The notes: generated from the letters alone by a model not told the origin. A stretch of 64,000 nucleotides of DNA from Anaerolineales bacterium (GCA_020847435.1 JADLBX010000032.1:62001-126000); one strand, 5' to 3'. Positions 42,368 through 50,410 are shown, counted from the first letter of the stretch. Made by a program: numbers and translations.

Positions 42368-43843
42368 ATGGCAGACTCCCGCGACCTCCTCTCCGTCGGC
42401 GTAGACGTTGGCACGACCACGACTCAGATCGTCTTTTCACGCCTCAATTTGCAGGATGTGTCGCGGGCAGGACAGATTCCGAGAATCAACATTACCGATC
42501 GAAAGGTGATCTATCAAAGCCCAATCGTTTTCACGCCGTTGATCGATTCGGAAACGATCGACGCCGACAGACTGAATCAACTTGTGCGAAGCGAGTATTC
42601 GTCCGCTGGCGTGGACCCGAGCCAGGTGGAGACGGGCGCGGTGATCATCACTGGCGAGACGGCGAAGAAAAAGAACGCGGATGAAATCCTGCGGGCGTTG
42701 TCGGGATTGGCGGGCGAGTTCGTCGTCAGCGTGGCGGGACCGAACGTTGAGAGTTTGATCGCAGGCAAGGGCGCGGGCGCGGCGCAATATTCACAGACGA
42801 ATTTTGCGACCGTCACGAACGTGGACATCGGCGGCGGGAGCGCCAACAGCGCGACCTTCCGAAGCGGAGAATTGATCGGCGCGGCGGCGATGAATTACGG
42901 CGGACGGATTTTGGAGATCGATCACGCGACGGGCAAGGTGAGGCATATTGCTGAGCCTGCGAAGCACATCTTGACAGATTGCAATTTGGAATTAGTAATT
43001 GGTAATTCGCCCTCACTTGAAGAGTTGCGTCGTTTTACGGATCGCATGGCAGATATGACCGTTGAACTCATTGAAGGGACGAACTCGCCACTGGCGCGGA
43101 AGATTTATCTCACGCCGCCTGTGGGAGAGTCGGGTAAAGGCTCGGTGTTGATGTTCTCGGGCGGGATCGGGCATTATTATTACAATCCGATTCCGATCAA
43201 CTCGGTGAGTGACGCGACGATTCACGATGATGTCGGTCCGTTGTTGGCGGAGTCGTTGCGGAAAAATGCCGCGCTGAACGCGTATTCGATTGTCCCGCCC
43301 GCTGAGACCGTCCGCGCGACGGTGCTGGGAGCCAGCACACAGACGGTGACGCTCTCAGGCTCAACAATCTGGGCAGAGAAAGAAATTTTGCCGTTGAAGA
43401 ATGTGCCTGTGATTCGTCCTGCATTAGCAATCGCTGGTCGAGTAGCCGAAGGCGTATCGAGACCAGAGGGCATCAATGCAACAACTGTTTCAAATGCAAT
43501 CTCCGATGCCGTCACCCGCTGGGACGTGAATCTCGCCACCGACCCGTTTGCGATTGCACTTGAACTTGACAGGTCATTGGATTACGAATCACTCACACAA
43601 CTCGCCAACGGATTGAAAGATTTCGCCAACACCATGCCCTCCGACCGTCCGTTGATCGCCATCATCGAACGAGACTACGCCCAAGCGCTCGGTCAAACCG
43701 TGAAGGGACTCGCTCCAAACCGTTCACTTCTCGTCATTGACCAGGTCGGCTTGTCCGAAGGCGATTACATTGACATCGGCGCTCCGTTGATGGACGGACG
43801 TGTCGTTCCATTGAGTGTGAAGACGTTGATTTTTTATCATTGA
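42368..43843 (+). CDS. eutA: Ethanolamine ammonia-lyase reactivase EutA
   Basis: A 491-residue ASKHA-fold ATPase that exchanges damaged cobalamin on ethanolamine ammonia-lyase. Visible: SVGVDVGTTTTQIVFSRLN (phosphate 1), TGAVIITGETAKKKNADE, NVDIGGGSANSATF (phosphate 2), VLMFSGGIGHYYY and LVIDQVGLSEGDYIDIG. The length is near that of EutA (467 in E. coli). Two repeat fragments are read in frame: AATTAGTAATTGGTAATT at about 42990 and a GGTCGAGTAG palindrome at 43433-43466 (IAGRVAEGVSRPEG). The 3' end is duplicated at 44624. Confidence 0.95.
   Translation: MADSRDLLSVGVDVGTTTTQIVFSRLNLQDVSRAGQIPRINITDRKVIYQSPIVFTPLIDSETIDADRLNQLVRSEYSSAGVDPSQVETGAVIITGETAKKKNADEILRALSGLAGEFVVSVAGPNVESLIAGKGAGAAQYSQTNFATVTNVDIGGGSANSATFRSGELIGAAAMNYGGRILEIDHATGKVRHIAEPAKHILTDCNLELVIGNSPSLEELRRFTDRMADMTVELIEGTNSPLARKIYLTPPVGESGKGSVLMFSGGIGHYYYNPIPINSVSDATIHDDVGPLLAESLRKNAALNAYSIVPPAETVRATVLGASTQTVTLSGSTIWAEKEILPLKNVPVIRPALAIAGRVAEGVSRPEGINATTVSNAISDAVTRWDVNLATDPFAIALELDRSLDYESLTQLANGLKDFANTMPSDRPLIAIIERDYAQALGQTVKGLAPNRSLLVIDQVGLSEGDYIDIGAPLMDGRVVPLSVKTLIFYH
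42984..43008. repeat. AATTAGTAATTGGTAATT repeat inside eutA
   Basis: GGAATTAGTAATTGGTAATT is read in frame as LELVIGNS. The same string, forward or reversed, is in eutC (47140), and right after the tandem-BMC gene (53408). Confidence 0.7.
43433..43466. repeat. Solo GGTCGAGTAG..CGAGACC palindrome inside eutA
   Basis: CTGGTCGAGTAGCCGAAGGC followed by GTATCGAGACCAG, in frame. The same arms make up the composite elements at 48754, 50414 and 52631. Confidence 0.85.
43811..43841 (+). repeat. Left copy of a 31-bp direct repeat (eutA 3' end)
   Basis: TTGAGTGTGAAGACGTTGAT and TTTTTATCATT, the last codons of eutA. An identical 31-bp copy is at 44624-44654, with the preceding CGT.CC also conserved. 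They bracket the transposase unit. Confidence 0.9.
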
Positions 43844-43879
43844 CCTATGGATGGTATTCGTTTGCAATTCCGATTGAGT

Positions 43880-43981
43880 GGGGCTAAAGCCGCCTGCTCA
43901 GTGCATGGAAGCCCATCGGGCTTGCCCAACAGAGTCCGCTTCAGCGGACTTTCACGAACTGAGGCAGGGATTTATCCCGCC
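43880..43981 (+). repeat. REP element, left of the transposase
   Basis: GGGGCTAAAGCCGCCTGCTC, an AGCCCATCGGGCT hairpin, the palindrome GTCCGCTTCAGCGGAC, then GAACTGAGGCAGGGATTTAT and CCCGCC. Matched by a copy at 44501-44614. Confidence 0.88.
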
Positions 43982-44065
43982 GAAACACCGCCATGGATGA
44001 GCGCATTGGTCCCTTGAGCGTTATGATGTTGATTGTCTTATCATCATGAAAAAAGGAATTCTAAA

Positions 44066-44488
44066 TTGACCTACTGGCGGCTTCACTATCATCTCATCTG
44101 GGCGACGTTTGAACGCGAGCCGAGTCTTACGCCAGAACGTGAGAAGATATTCTATGGAGTACTGTACAACAAGGCGAACGAATTAGGAGTGAAAATCCAT
44201 GCGGCAGGTAATATTATTGAACATGCTCACGTGGTTGCTTCAATCCCGCCGAAACTTGCCGTGGCTGACTGTGTTCGTCATCTCAAAGGAGCGAGCTCGT
44301 ATGCCATCAATCACATGCCAGGCAGTGATGGAAATTTCAGATGGCAGGGCGGGTACGGCGCGATAAGCATTGGTGAACGCTCGCTGGAATCGGTCAAGGA
44401 ATATGCCGCAAAACAGAAGGAACATCATCGTGAAAACAGGCTCATTGATATTTACGAACGGATTGACGAGGATGAAGATGACGTATGA
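44066..44488 (+). CDS. REP-associated tyrosine transposase (IS200-like, RAYT)
   Basis: A 140-residue Y1 transposase. Seen: start TYWRLHYHLIWATFERE, typical of RAYT proteins; the HUH-type metal motif IEHAHVVASIPP (His-Ala-His); RWQGGYGAISIG; and the catalytic Tyr region VKEYAAKQKEHHR. It would cut and move single-stranded DNA at REP hairpins. The start is TTG at 44066, with AAAAGGA 9 bases upstream; another TTG at 44033 in frame lacks this. Length is near the usual 140-160 residues and the frame is intact. Confidence 0.88.
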   Translation: MTYWRLHYHLIWATFEREPSLTPEREKIFYGVLYNKANELGVKIHAAGNIIEHAHVVASIPPKLAVADCVRHLKGASSYAINHMPGSDGNFRWQGGYGAISIGERSLESVKEYAAKQKEHHRENRLIDIYERIDEDEDDV

Positions 44489-44500
44489 TTGGGATAGAGC

Positions 44501-44614
44501 GGGGCTAAAGCCACCTGCTCAGTACGTGAAAGCCCTTCGGGCTCGCACTCGCGACGACCGCTCGGAGTCCGCTTCAGCGGACTTCCACGAACTGAGGCAG
44601 GGATTTATCCCGCC
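44501..44614 (+). repeat. REP element, right of the transposase
   Basis: GGGGCTAAAGCCACCTGCTC, AAGCCCTTCGGGCT hairpin, GTCCGCTTCAGCGGAC palindrome, and GAACTGAGGCAGGGATTTAT. Same orientation as the left copy, with a 12-bp extra segment (CACTCGCGACGA) in the middle. Confidence 0.88.
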
Positions 44615-44623
44615 GACGTCCCG

Positions 44624-44654
44624 TTGAGTGTGAAGACGTTGATTTTTTATCATT
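44624..44654 (+). repeat. Right copy of the 31-bp direct repeat (eutA 3' end)
   Basis: Identical to 43811-43841 and read in the same frame sense as DVPLSVKTLIFYH stop, so a fragment of a eutA 3' end remains here. The next gene starts 18 bp later. Confidence 0.9.
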
Positions 44655-44671
44655 AATGATGCTAAGCAAAT

Positions 44672-45325
44672 ATGCGATTATCACTTAAAGAAGCCGAGTT
44701 CTTCTCCAGTATCAAAGCAGGTGATGTAAACGCCGTAAAACTTGCTTTACAGCCCGAACCTTATCTTATTGAATATCAAGATGAGATCGGCAAAACACCT
44801 TTACATCTCGCTGTAGAGAATGCATCTGTTGCGATGGTTAAATTGTTAGTATCAATGGGCGCAAAAGTGGAAATCATTGATGACGAAGGCAGGACTCCGC
44901 TACATGTGGCGATTGGGAAGTGTTTGGAAAGTTATTCAATTGAGCGAGATAAGTTTATTCAGATTGCCACAATACTTTTGCAGTCAGGCGCTGACGTCAA
45001 TTCACTAGATAAATCTAATCTGTCTTCTTTACATCATGCCGCAATTTTAGGCGACAAGGAGATCGTAACCCTTCTCGTTGAGAAAGGCGCAAATATAAAT
45101 TTGAGAGGCGCAAAAGGATTTACCCCTCTTCATTGGGCGTTGTGTGCAAATATTGAAACGCGTGATATTCAGAAGCATTTGGACGCCATCGAAGCCCTGA
45201 TAAACTTTGGCGCTGATGTAACTGCCAAAACACAAAATGGTGAGACTCCATTGGTTGTTTCAAATAAACATAACCCTGGGCGTTCACAGCTGCTTCAATT
45301 GCTGAAGAATTTTGGTGCAGAATAA
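44672..45325 (+). CDS. Ankyrin-repeat protein
   Basis: A 217-residue soluble protein made of about five ankyrin repeats: IGKTPLHLAVENASVAMVKLL, EGRTPLHVAIGKC, NLSSLHHAAILGDKEIVTLL, KGFTPLHWALCAN, and NGETPLVVSNKHN near the end. It should be a protein-binding scaffold. Base composition is clearly more AT-rich than the eut genes around it, and it is next to a transposase, so transfer is likely. No connection with ethanolamine use is known. Confidence 0.9.
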   Translation: MRLSLKEAEFFSSIKAGDVNAVKLALQPEPYLIEYQDEIGKTPLHLAVENASVAMVKLLVSMGAKVEIIDDEGRTPLHVAIGKCLESYSIERDKFIQIATILLQSGADVNSLDKSNLSSLHHAAILGDKEIVTLLVEKGANINLRGAKGFTPLHWALCANIETRDIQKHLDAIEALINFGADVTAKTQNGETPLVVSNKHNPGRSQLLQLLKNFGAE

Positions 45326-45385
45326 ATAATAAAAAGGAATCTTCTATCACTTCGGGCTACTCAACCACCGTATAGAAATGAATCT

Positions 45386-45440
45386 TTCCACTTTCCTTCT
45401 TTCTTCTTTCATCTTTCCTAATTCATCCTTCATCCTTTGG
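45386..45440. repeat. TTTCCACTTTCC / TTCATCCTTCATCC low-complexity repeat
   Basis: A pyrimidine-rich run of CTTTCC, TTCTTTC and TTCATCC units immediately before eutB. The same units, in one or the other orientation, occur in the oxidase gene, in nadE and near 62505. Confidence 0.6.
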
Positions 45441-45447
45441 TGAACAC

Positions 45448-46815
45448 ATGCTCCTCCGTACAAAACTTCACGGCAAGACCTACGAATTCCCCGACATCCG
45501 CCTCCTGATGGGAAAAGCCAACGAGGAGAAGTCGGGCGACCGTCTGGCGGGAGTCGGCGCGGAGACAGCCGCAGAGCGCGTCGCGGCGAAATTGGTGCTG
45601 GCAGAAGTCCCGTTGTGGGTGATGCGGGATAATCCCGCTGTGCCGTACGATCAGGATGAAGTCACGCGCGTCATTCAAGATGCAATGAATCCCACAATCT
45701 ACAACGAGATCAAAGATTGGACGGTGGGGGAGTTCCGTGAATGGATTCTCGCCGACACCACATCCACCGAAATGATCTATCGCATTTCAGACGGCTTGAC
45801 CGCCGAGATGGTCTCTGCGGTGACGAAATTGATGTCGAACCTCGACCTGATGCTTGCCGCAAAGAAAATTCCCCGCACGGCGTTTTGCAACAACCTGATC
45901 GGGTCGCCAGGAACGCTCCTATCTCGCAACCAGCCCAACCATCCGACTGATTCGCCCGAAGGCATCCGCGCCGAAATTTACGAGGGGCTATCCTACGGCT
46001 CAGGCGATTCAGTCATCGGCATCAATCCCGTTGACGATTCATACGGCTCGGTGGCGCGCCTGCTCGACATGAGTTACGACGTCATCAAGACGTGGAACAT
46101 CCCCACGCAAAATTGTCTGCTGGCGCACGTCACCACGCAGATGAAATGTATGCAATCGGGTTCGCCTGTCGGACTCGTCTTCCAATCCATTGCGGGATCG
46201 CAAAAAGGCAACGACTCGTTCGGCATCTCGGTCGGTCTGCTCGACGAGGCGTACGAGATGGCGAAAAAATATTGCTTCCCCAAAGGTCCGAACTTCATGT
46301 ACTTTGAAACGGGTCAAGGCTCCGCCCTCTCCGCCGACGCGCACAACGGCTGGGATCAACTCACGCTCGAAGCGCGCAATTACGGTCTCGCCAAACGCTG
46401 GCATCCGTACCAGGTCAACACGGTGGTCGGCTTCATTGGTCCCGAATATCTCTACGATGCGCGCCAGATCCAACGCGCAGGACTCGAAGATCATTTCATG
46501 GGCAAACTCACGGGCATCCCGATGGGATGCGACGCGTGCTACACCAATCACGCCCGCGCCGACCAAAACGCCATCGAGAATCTTGCCGTCATGCTCACGG
46601 CGGCGGGCTGTAATTATTTCATGGGCGTGCCGATGGCAGACGACTCGATGCTTTCGTATCAGTCCACGTCGTATCACGATGCGCCCTCGCTCCGTCAACT
46701 CTTCAACCTCCGCCCCGCGCCCGAATTCGAAAAATGGCTGGTTGACCTCGGCTTGATGAAAGACGGCGTGCTGACAGAAAAGGCTGGAGACCCTTCGTTT
46801 TTCTTGAAACGCTAA
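45448..46815 (+). CDS. eutB: Ethanolamine ammonia-lyase large subunit
   Basis: A 455-residue TIM-barrel subunit, almost the length of the E. coli protein (453). With EutC and adenosylcobalamin it converts ethanolamine to acetaldehyde and ammonia. Seen: LMGKANEEKSGDRLAG, IPRTAFCNNLIGSPGTLLSRN, QPNHPTDSPEGIRAEIYEGL (split here by motif), MKCMQSGSPVGLVFQSIAG, FYFETGQGS-type segment as FMYFETGQGSALSADAH, and GCNYFMGVPMADDSMLSYQS. No clear ribosome-binding site; a repeat lies upstream. A TGTCATTGCGAG element begins at its stop codon. Confidence 0.97.
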   Translation: MLLRTKLHGKTYEFPDIRLLMGKANEEKSGDRLAGVGAETAAERVAAKLVLAEVPLWVMRDNPAVPYDQDEVTRVIQDAMNPTIYNEIKDWTVGEFREWILADTTSTEMIYRISDGLTAEMVSAVTKLMSNLDLMLAAKKIPRTAFCNNLIGSPGTLLSRNQPNHPTDSPEGIRAEIYEGLSYGSGDSVIGINPVDDSYGSVARLLDMSYDVIKTWNIPTQNCLLAHVTTQMKCMQSGSPVGLVFQSIAGSQKGNDSFGISVGLLDEAYEMAKKYCFPKGPNFMYFETGQGSALSADAHNGWDQLTLEARNYGLAKRWHPYQVNTVVGFIGPEYLYDARQIQRAGLEDHFMGKLTGIPMGCDACYTNHARADQNAIENLAVMLTAAGCNYFMGVPMADDSMLSYQSTSYHDAPSLRQLFNLRPAPEFEKWLVDLGLMKDGVLTEKAGDPSFFLKR

Positions 46816-46963
46816 TGTCATTGCGAGGAGCCGCTGGTCGAGTAGCCCCGTGATCGTCGGGGCGTATCGAGACCGAGGCGACGAAGCAATCTCCTGTTAC
46901 CAAGTGTGTGCTTGTTTCGAGGAGATTGCTTCGGGCGGAAGAACCCCGCCCTCGCAACGACAT
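46815..46963. repeat. TGTCATTGCGAG element with nested GGTCGAGTAG arm, eutB-eutC gap
   Basis: ATGTCATTGCGAGGAGCCGC at the left, a GGTCGAGTAGCCCCG...CGTATCGAGACC arm at 46832-46876 inserted inside it, GAAGCAATCTCCTGTTACCA and GGAGATTGCTTCGGG, and CTCGCAACGACAT at the right. Its first base is the last base of the eutB TAA. Confidence 0.88.
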
Positions 46964-46981
46964 GAATTGGAGACAATTTTT

Positions 46982-47944
46982 ATGAACGACACTCAACTCA
47001 ACGAAATCGTGGACGCAATCGTCCGTGAACTCAAAGCCTCTGGCGCGGTGACGAAAACCTCCGCTTCCTCCTCAGGGACGCCTGCCTCGCCCTCCTCGAC
47101 TCTTGTCGCGTCCCCAGCCGTCCCCGCCCAACCCCGCGCCAATTACCAATTACCAATTACTAATCTCTCCATTGACCTGCCCGACCCCACCCTCGACGAA
47201 CACCGCTACAAAATGCGCGTCAAGAATCCCAAAGACGCCAACGGAGTCAAAGCGATGATCGCCTCCACCACAGCTCGTATCGGCGTGGGACGCGCAGGTC
47301 CACGATACAACACAGCCTCGTTGTTATTATTCCAAGGCGACCACGCCGTGACTCAAGATGCCCTCTACCGCGACGTTGACCAAAAACTTCTCGACGAATT
47401 CAACTTGTTCACAGTCCAAACGAAAATCACTGGCGGCAAACAAGAATACCTCCTCCGCCCCGACCTCGGACGCCAACTCAACGATGACGCCAAACGAATC
47501 GTCAATGAGAAATGCCAGAAGAATGTCAACATCCAACTCTGCGTCGGCGATGGACTTTCCGCCGCGGCGATCGAAGCAAATTTGCGGCAAATCTTCCCCG
47601 TCATCAAGCAGGGAGCGCAAGCCGCAGGGTTAACGTTCGGCACGCCTTTCTTCATCAAGTATGCCCGCGTCGGCGTGATGAACGACATTGGCGAGATCAT
47701 CAAGCCCGATGTGGTCATCCTGCTCATCGGCGAACGCCCTGGGCTGGGACGCGCCGAATCCATGAGCGCGTACATGGCATACAAGCCCAAAACAGGCGAC
47801 AGCGACGCCGACCGCGACGTGGTCTGCAACATCTTCGAGAACGGCGGAACCAATCCGCTTGAAGGCGGCGCGTTTGTGATACAAATAGCCCAGAAGATGA
47901 TGAAACACAAGGCTTCTGGAGTGAAGTTGAAGACAGCAACATAA
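46982..47944 (+). CDS. eutC: Ethanolamine ammonia-lyase small subunit, with N-terminal targeting peptide
   Basis: A 320-residue subunit. The core starts near residue 70 (TSARIGVGRAGPRY-type segment, here TARIGVGRAGPRYNT) and includes YLLRPDLGRQL, VNIQLCVGDGLSAAAIEAN, ARVGVMNDIGEIIKPDVVILLIGERPGLGRAESMSAYM (split by motif: VMNDIGEI, IGERPGLG). The first 20 residues, MNDTQLNEIVDAIVRELK, form an amphipathic helix like the known EutC signal for entry into Eut microcompartments, followed by a Ser/Thr/Pro/Ala linker that contains a AATTACCAATTACC repeat. GGAG precedes the start. Confidence 0.95.
   Translation: MNDTQLNEIVDAIVRELKASGAVTKTSASSSGTPASPSSTLVASPAVPAQPRANYQLPITNLSIDLPDPTLDEHRYKMRVKNPKDANGVKAMIASTTARIGVGRAGPRYNTASLLLFQGDHAVTQDALYRDVDQKLLDEFNLFTVQTKITGGKQEYLLRPDLGRQLNDDAKRIVNEKCQKNVNIQLCVGDGLSAAAIEANLRQIFPVIKQGAQAAGLTFGTPFFIKYARVGVMNDIGEIIKPDVVILLIGERPGLGRAESMSAYMAYKPKTGDSDADRDVVCNIFENGGTNPLEGGAFVIQIAQKMMKHKASGVKLKTAT
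47140..47166. repeat. AATTACCAATTACC repeat inside eutC linker
   Basis: CAATTACCAATTACCAATTA read in frame as NYQLPITNL, at the junction of the Ser/Pro linker and the EutC core. Reverse complement of the eutA and 53408 strings. Confidence 0.75.
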
Positions 47945-48077
47945 TGTCATTGCGAGCCCGTCGCGCTGAGCGGAGGACGCAGTCCGAAGACGAAGCGAGG
48001 ACGAAGCAATCTCCTGTTATCAAGTGTTTGCTTGTTTCGAGGAGATTGCTTCGCCCCTTCGGGGCTCGCAATGACAT
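47944..48077. repeat. TGTCATTGCGAG element, eutC-eutL gap
   Basis: ATGTCATTGCGAGCCCGTCG, a CGCTGAGCGGAGGACGC segment, GAAGCAATCTCCTGTTATCA, GGAGATTGCTTCGCC and GGCTCGCAATGACAT. The core from CTCCTG to TTTCGAGG nearly matches the copy at 46815. Again the first bases include the eutC TAA stop. Confidence 0.88.
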
Positions 48078-48088
48078 AAGGAATGACT

Positions 48089-48745
48089 ATGGCAATCCTC
48101 GACCCTCTATACGGCACACCGCTTGCGGTGCAACTCATCCCTCAAGTGGATCGCAACTTTGCGGAACATCTTAAACTCCGCGACGATCAACGCTCCATCG
48201 GACTCCTCAGCGTGGACAACGACGACGCCACCTACACCGCCATTGATGAAGCGACCAAGATGGCAAACGTGGAAGTGGTCTACGCCAAGTCGTTTTACGC
48301 AGGAGCCAAGCACACATCGGGAAAATGGTCGGGCGAGATCATGGCTATTTTGGCTGGACCAGACCCAGCGGAAGTCCGAGCGGGATTGAACGCCGCGGTC
48401 AATTACATCAAGACACAAGCGATCTGGTATTCCGCCAACGACGACGACTCGATTGCGTTCTTCCCGCATGTCATTTCGAGAACGGGAACATATCTCTCGC
48501 AAGTGTGTAACATCCCTGTCGGCTCGCCGATTGCGTATCTTGTCGCCACGCCAAACGAAGGCTTGGTCGCGCTCGATGCGGCGTTAAAATCAGCGGATGT
48601 GAACATCGTCGCGTTGACCATGCCGCCCTCCGAAACCAACTACATGGGCGTGATGCTCACAGGCGACCAACCCGCCTGCAAAGCCGCCGCAACCGCATTT
48701 CAGAATAAAGTGTTAGAGGTAGCGAGTAAGCCGATAAATTATTGA
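48089..48745 (+). CDS. eutL: EutL trimeric microcompartment shell protein
   Basis: A 218-residue tandem, circularly permuted BMC-domain protein (EutL of E. coli is 219 residues). It forms pseudohexameric trimers with a gated pore in the shell. Seen: LIPQVDRNFAEHLKL, RSIGLLSVDNDDATYTAIDE, VVYAKSFYAGAKHTSGKWSG, FFPHVISRTGTYLS, and ETNYMGVMLTGDQPACKAAA. The start at 48089 fits AAGGA 7 bases upstream better than the ATG two codons earlier. Confidence 0.94.
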   Translation: MAILDPLYGTPLAVQLIPQVDRNFAEHLKLRDDQRSIGLLSVDNDDATYTAIDEATKMANVEVVYAKSFYAGAKHTSGKWSGEIMAILAGPDPAEVRAGLNAAVNYIKTQAIWYSANDDDSIAFFPHVISRTGTYLSQVCNIPVGSPIAYLVATPNEGLVALDAALKSADVNIVALTMPPSETNYMGVMLTGDQPACKAAATAFQNKVLEVASKPINY

Positions 48746-48753
48746 ATTACACC

Positions 48754-48897
48754 GTTGGTCGAGTAGTCCCGCGTGATCGTCGCGGGACGTATCGAGACCA
48801 ACAAGTAACGGAAGCAACTCTTGTTCGAGAAGTATTCTTGAAAACTGGTGGTCTCGATACAGGCTTCGCAACAACCGCTCAGCCCTACTCGACCACC
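48754..48897. repeat. Composite GGTCGAGTAG element, copy 1 (eutL-eutE gap)
   Basis: Left arm GTTGGTCGAGTAGTCCCGCG...CGTATCGAGACCAAC (48754-48802), right arm GGTGGTCTCGATAC...CTACTCGACCACC (48847-48897), and between them a spacer whose reverse complement (TTTTCAAGAATACTTCTCG, AACAAGAGTTGCTT) matches the spacers of copies 2 and 3. So this copy is inverted relative to them. Confidence 0.88.
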
Positions 48898-48910
48898 GAG
48901 GCTAAAAATA

Positions 48911-50410
48911 ATGACCGACTTTGACAACGACCTACAATCCATTCAAGAAGCGCGGACGCTTGCTACACAGGCGCGTGACGCGCAACGAAAATTCCTCCAC
49001 GCTACGCAAGCCGAAGTGGATCGCATCTGCGCGGCGATGACACAAGCCGCAGCAGACGCGTCTGTGACGCTCGGCAAAATGGCAAGCGAAGAGACAGGTT
49101 ATGGCGTGCCTGAACATAAAACGCTGAAGAATTTATTGTCGTCGCAGTTATTGTGGGAAGCCATCAAAGACATTCCCACCGTCGGCGTTATCCGCAGTGA
49201 CCCAGTCAAACGGACGTATGACATTGCCTGGCCCATGGGCGTGGTCTGCGCGTTGACGCCTTCGACGAATCCAACATCAACGACGATGTTCAAGACGTTG
49301 ATCGCCGTCAAAGCGAAGAATGCGATTGTGATCGCGCCGCATCCGTTTGCGGCAAAATGCTGTGCCGAGACGATTCGCATCATGGCAGAAGCGGGGGAGC
49401 GCGCTGGGATGCCGAAGGGACTCATCTCGTGCATGACGAAAGTGTCCCTGCCTGGCACGCAAGAATTGATGAAGCACAAATACGTCGCGTTGATTCTTGC
49501 CACTGGCGGTTCGGACATGGTGCGCGCCGCGCATTCCGTTGGCAAACCAGCTTATGGAGTTGGTCCTGGCAATGTTCCCGCGTATGTTGACCGTTCAGCA
49601 GATGTGGCGCGCGCGGCGAAATACATCGTCGCATCGAAGGCGTTCGACCACTCGGTGATCTGCGCCACTGAACAAGCCGTCATTGCCGACCGACCCATCG
49701 CCGCGCAACTCGAAGAGTTGATGAAAGCCGAAGGCGCGTATTTTGTTGACGAGAATATCAAACAGATCTTGGCGAAGAATTTATTCGTCGGTCATTTGCC
49801 AAACCCGAAATCGGTGGGGAAGAGTCCACAGCAATTGGCGCAACAATACGGATTCAGCGTCCCTGATTGGGCGAGGATACTTGTTGTGCGCCTCAACAGC
49901 GTTGGACGCGACGAGCCGCTCTCTGGCGAAAAGTTGACCACCGTCCTCGGCTGGTACGAAGTGGACGGCTGGGAGGCAGGATGCGAGCGGTCGCTGGAAA
50001 TGATCGCCTACGGTGGACGCGGTCACTCGCTCGTCATCCACGCGCAGGATGAAAATGTGATCATGCAATTTGGGTTGGAAAAGCCTGTCTTCCGCATTGT
50101 CGCCAACACATTCGGCACACTCGGCACGACAGGATACACTACTGGGTTGATGCCCTCCATGACGTTAGGCTCTGGTGGAGTCGGCGGCGCGATCACAGGC
50201 GACAACATCACCGTGCATCACATGTATAATGTGAAGCGGCTTGCCTACGAAATCCGCACAGCGCCTGATGCTGCGTTTACGCCAGGCTCGACAGATACGC
50301 AGGCACAGCGTAGCGCGTTCGCTGGTGGAGCAGGTTCGCTGGCGGCGAGTTCGGTGGATTCAAAAGTGGAGGAGATCGTGAGGAAGGTGTTGTTGGAGTT
50401 GAAGAAATGA
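48911..50410 (+). CDS. eutE: CoA-acylating acetaldehyde dehydrogenase EutE with C-terminal targeting helix
   Basis: A 499-residue aldehyde dehydrogenase that makes acetyl-CoA from acetaldehyde. Motifs: GVVCALTPSTNPTSTTMFK, GLISCMTKVSLPGTQELM, ILATGGSDMVRAAHSVGKP, YGVGPGNVPAYVDRSADV, DHSVICATEQAVIADRP with the catalytic Cys, TLGTTGYTTGLMPSMTLGSGG. E. coli EutE has an N-terminal targeting helix; here the N-terminus goes straight into the catalytic domain and a helix VDSKVEEIVRKVLLELKK ends the protein after a Ala/Gly/Ser linker. Start at 48911, following GAGG in the repeat. Confidence 0.95.
   Translation: MTDFDNDLQSIQEARTLATQARDAQRKFLHATQAEVDRICAAMTQAAADASVTLGKMASEETGYGVPEHKTLKNLLSSQLLWEAIKDIPTVGVIRSDPVKRTYDIAWPMGVVCALTPSTNPTSTTMFKTLIAVKAKNAIVIAPHPFAAKCCAETIRIMAEAGERAGMPKGLISCMTKVSLPGTQELMKHKYVALILATGGSDMVRAAHSVGKPAYGVGPGNVPAYVDRSADVARAAKYIVASKAFDHSVICATEQAVIADRPIAAQLEELMKAEGAYFVDENIKQILAKNLFVGHLPNPKSVGKSPQQLAQQYGFSVPDWARILVVRLNSVGRDEPLSGEKLTTVLGWYEVDGWEAGCERSLEMIAYGGRGHSLVIHAQDENVIMQFGLEKPVFRIVANTFGTLGTTGYTTGLMPSMTLGSGGVGGAITGDNITVHHMYNVKRLAYEIRTAPDAAFTPGSTDTQAQRSAFAGGAGSLAASSVDSKVEEIVRKVLLELKK

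Larger units (their letters stand above)
43842..44654 (+). mobile_element. REP-associated transposase unit bracketed by duplicated eutA end
   Basis: About 813 bp inserted after eutA: REP copy (43880-43981), tyrosine transposase gene, REP copy in the same orientation (44501-44614), then a second copy of the eutA 3' end. Either a long target duplication or recombination at a second eutA-type end produced the direct repeats. The unit splits eutA from the other eut genes together with the ankyrin gene. Confidence 0.75.
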
